A stretch of 6,474 bases of DNA. Source: an uncultured Pseudomonadota bacterium. GTDB lineage: Bacteria; Pseudomonadota; Alphaproteobacteria; Rs-D84. Below the pieces are notes generated by a model. The model saw only the letters and a program-made list of their open reading frames with translations. It was not told the origin of the DNA and ran no database searches. The position numbers and the translations under genes are program-made. Positions 5,985 through 6,474 of the stretch are shown piece by piece (positions within the stretch are counted from its first letter, which is position 1; every line of letters starts with the position of its first letter). Location of the stretch: positions 1 through 6,474 of the forward strand of contig CAMOXB010000089.1 in the NCBI GenBank assembly GCA_946628805.1, in the 5' to 3' direction.

Positions 5985-6474
5985 ATTTTGATAATTTGTT
6001 AATTAAATCTTCCATTTGGACGCGGTTAGCAAATGAAATTACAAACTGCCCCGCCCCACCCCGGCGTTCGTTCAATTTTACCGGCGCATCAAAATGTTTT
6101 GATAATTTCGATTCGATTTTTGCAACATATTCTTTATCCAGTGTTTTTTGTGTGAAATTACGACTGGTTTTCGAACGTGTTGAATTTTTAACCTGTTTTT
6201 GGGTTTCTGCAACCGACAGATTGTTATTTATAATGTCGTGTGCCAATTCTTCAGGATTATCAGATACGGCAATTGTGCGTGCGTGCGATGCGGATATGCG
6301 ACCTTCGCGGATTAATTCTTTGACAGATTCTGGTAATGAATTTATTCGCATCAAGTTGCGAATATAACTGACGGATTTTCCGATTAATTTCGAAACATCT
6401 TCCAATGAATAATCGCATTTTTCCATCAAGTTTTTATACCCGTCGGCTTCTTCAATTGGATTCAGATTTTCGCG
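5983..6474 (-). CDS. parB: Chromosome-partitioning protein ParB (5' end outside window)
   Basis: ParB binds parS sites near the origin and, with the ATPase ParA, segregates the chromosome. The frame is open to the right edge and gives 163 C-terminal residues. The first visible ones, RENLNPIEEADGYKNLMEK, are the conserved ParB segment just before the helix-turn-helix. Next come the HTH (SLEDVSKLIGKSVSYIRNLMR, about 23-43), the segment LPESVKELIREGRISASHARTI, a linker rich in Ser, Lys and Thr, and a C-terminal dimerisation domain (about 115-163) with KLSKHFDAPVKL and GQFVISF. The N-terminal CTP-binding part, with the GERRxRA motif, is missing only because the window ends. A TTG at 6429 could be taken as a start, but conserved ParB sequence upstream of it shows it is internal. 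parA is expected beyond the right edge. Confidence 0.93.
   Translation of the reverse strand, partial: RENLNPIEEADGYKNLMEKCDYSLEDVSKLIGKSVSYIRNLMRINSLPESVKELIREGRISASHARTIAVSDNPEELAHDIINNNLSVAETQKQVKNSTRSKTSRNFTQKTLDKEYVAKIESKLSKHFDAPVKLNERRGGAGQFVISFANRVQMEDLINKLSK

Noticed and set aside
5996..6367. Plus-strand open frame opposite parB
   Set aside because: The minus strand carries conserved ParB sequence throughout, and the pal terminator stands just before this frame.
6427..6429. TTG at 6429 as the start of a short ParB-like protein
   Set aside because: The 15 codons upstream to the window edge encode the conserved ENLNPIEEADGY segment, so the gene continues beyond the window.

Overview
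This is an AT-rich window with close-packed bacterial housekeeping genes. It looks like a piece of chromosome from a low-GC alphaproteobacterium. The pointers are a family-4-like uracil-DNA glycosylase with the N-terminal extension I associate with alphaproteobacteria, the GPNMAGKST Walker A of MutS, and a short Pal lipoprotein (a Gram-negative envelope protein). Order and genus cannot be fixed from this window. No mobile element, CRISPR array, tRNA or rRNA is visible, and no intergenic gap reaches 300 bases.

Layout from left to right. The last 30 codons of an unrecognised plus-strand gene (3-95) run into a bidirectional hairpin terminator (about 95-126). A minus-strand operon converges on the same hairpin. 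Read in its own direction, that operon is xseB (exonuclease VII small subunit), mutS (mismatch recognition ATPase), truB (tRNA U55 pseudouridine synthase) and rpsO (ribosomal protein S15). Its junctions are very tight: 1 nt between xseB and mutS, 3 nt between mutS and truB, and 15 nt between truB and rpsO. Upstream of it, also on the minus strand, are a uracil-DNA-glycosylase-like gene (4703-5446) and infC (IF-3). infC ends in its own hairpin (4090-4110), and its best start is an AUU codon at 4660-4658, four codons upstream of the first ATG and correctly spaced from AAAGGAG. Further right, a 75-bp divergent region holds two back-to-back sigma70-type promoters whose -10 boxes overlap. One drives the UDG-like gene leftwards and the other drives pal (5522-5938) rightwards. 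pal ends in a strong hairpin shared with the converging 3' end of parB, whose N-terminal half lies outside the window.

Functionally the genes fall into DNA repair (xseB, mutS, UDG-like), translation (infC, truB, rpsO), envelope integrity (pal) and chromosome segregation (parB). In E. coli, exonuclease VII is one of the nucleases that degrade the error-containing strand after MutS recognition, so the xseB-mutS pairing makes sense. The neighbours usually found with truB/rpsO (rbfA, pnp), infC (rpmI, rplT) and pal (tolB, cpoB) are absent, so several conserved operons have been rearranged.

I see no undescribed multi-gene system. The points most worth a second look are the AUU start of infC, the glycosylase with no cysteine at all and an altered active-site motif, the overlapping divergent promoters, and unusual substitutions in otherwise conserved motifs of TruB and S15.
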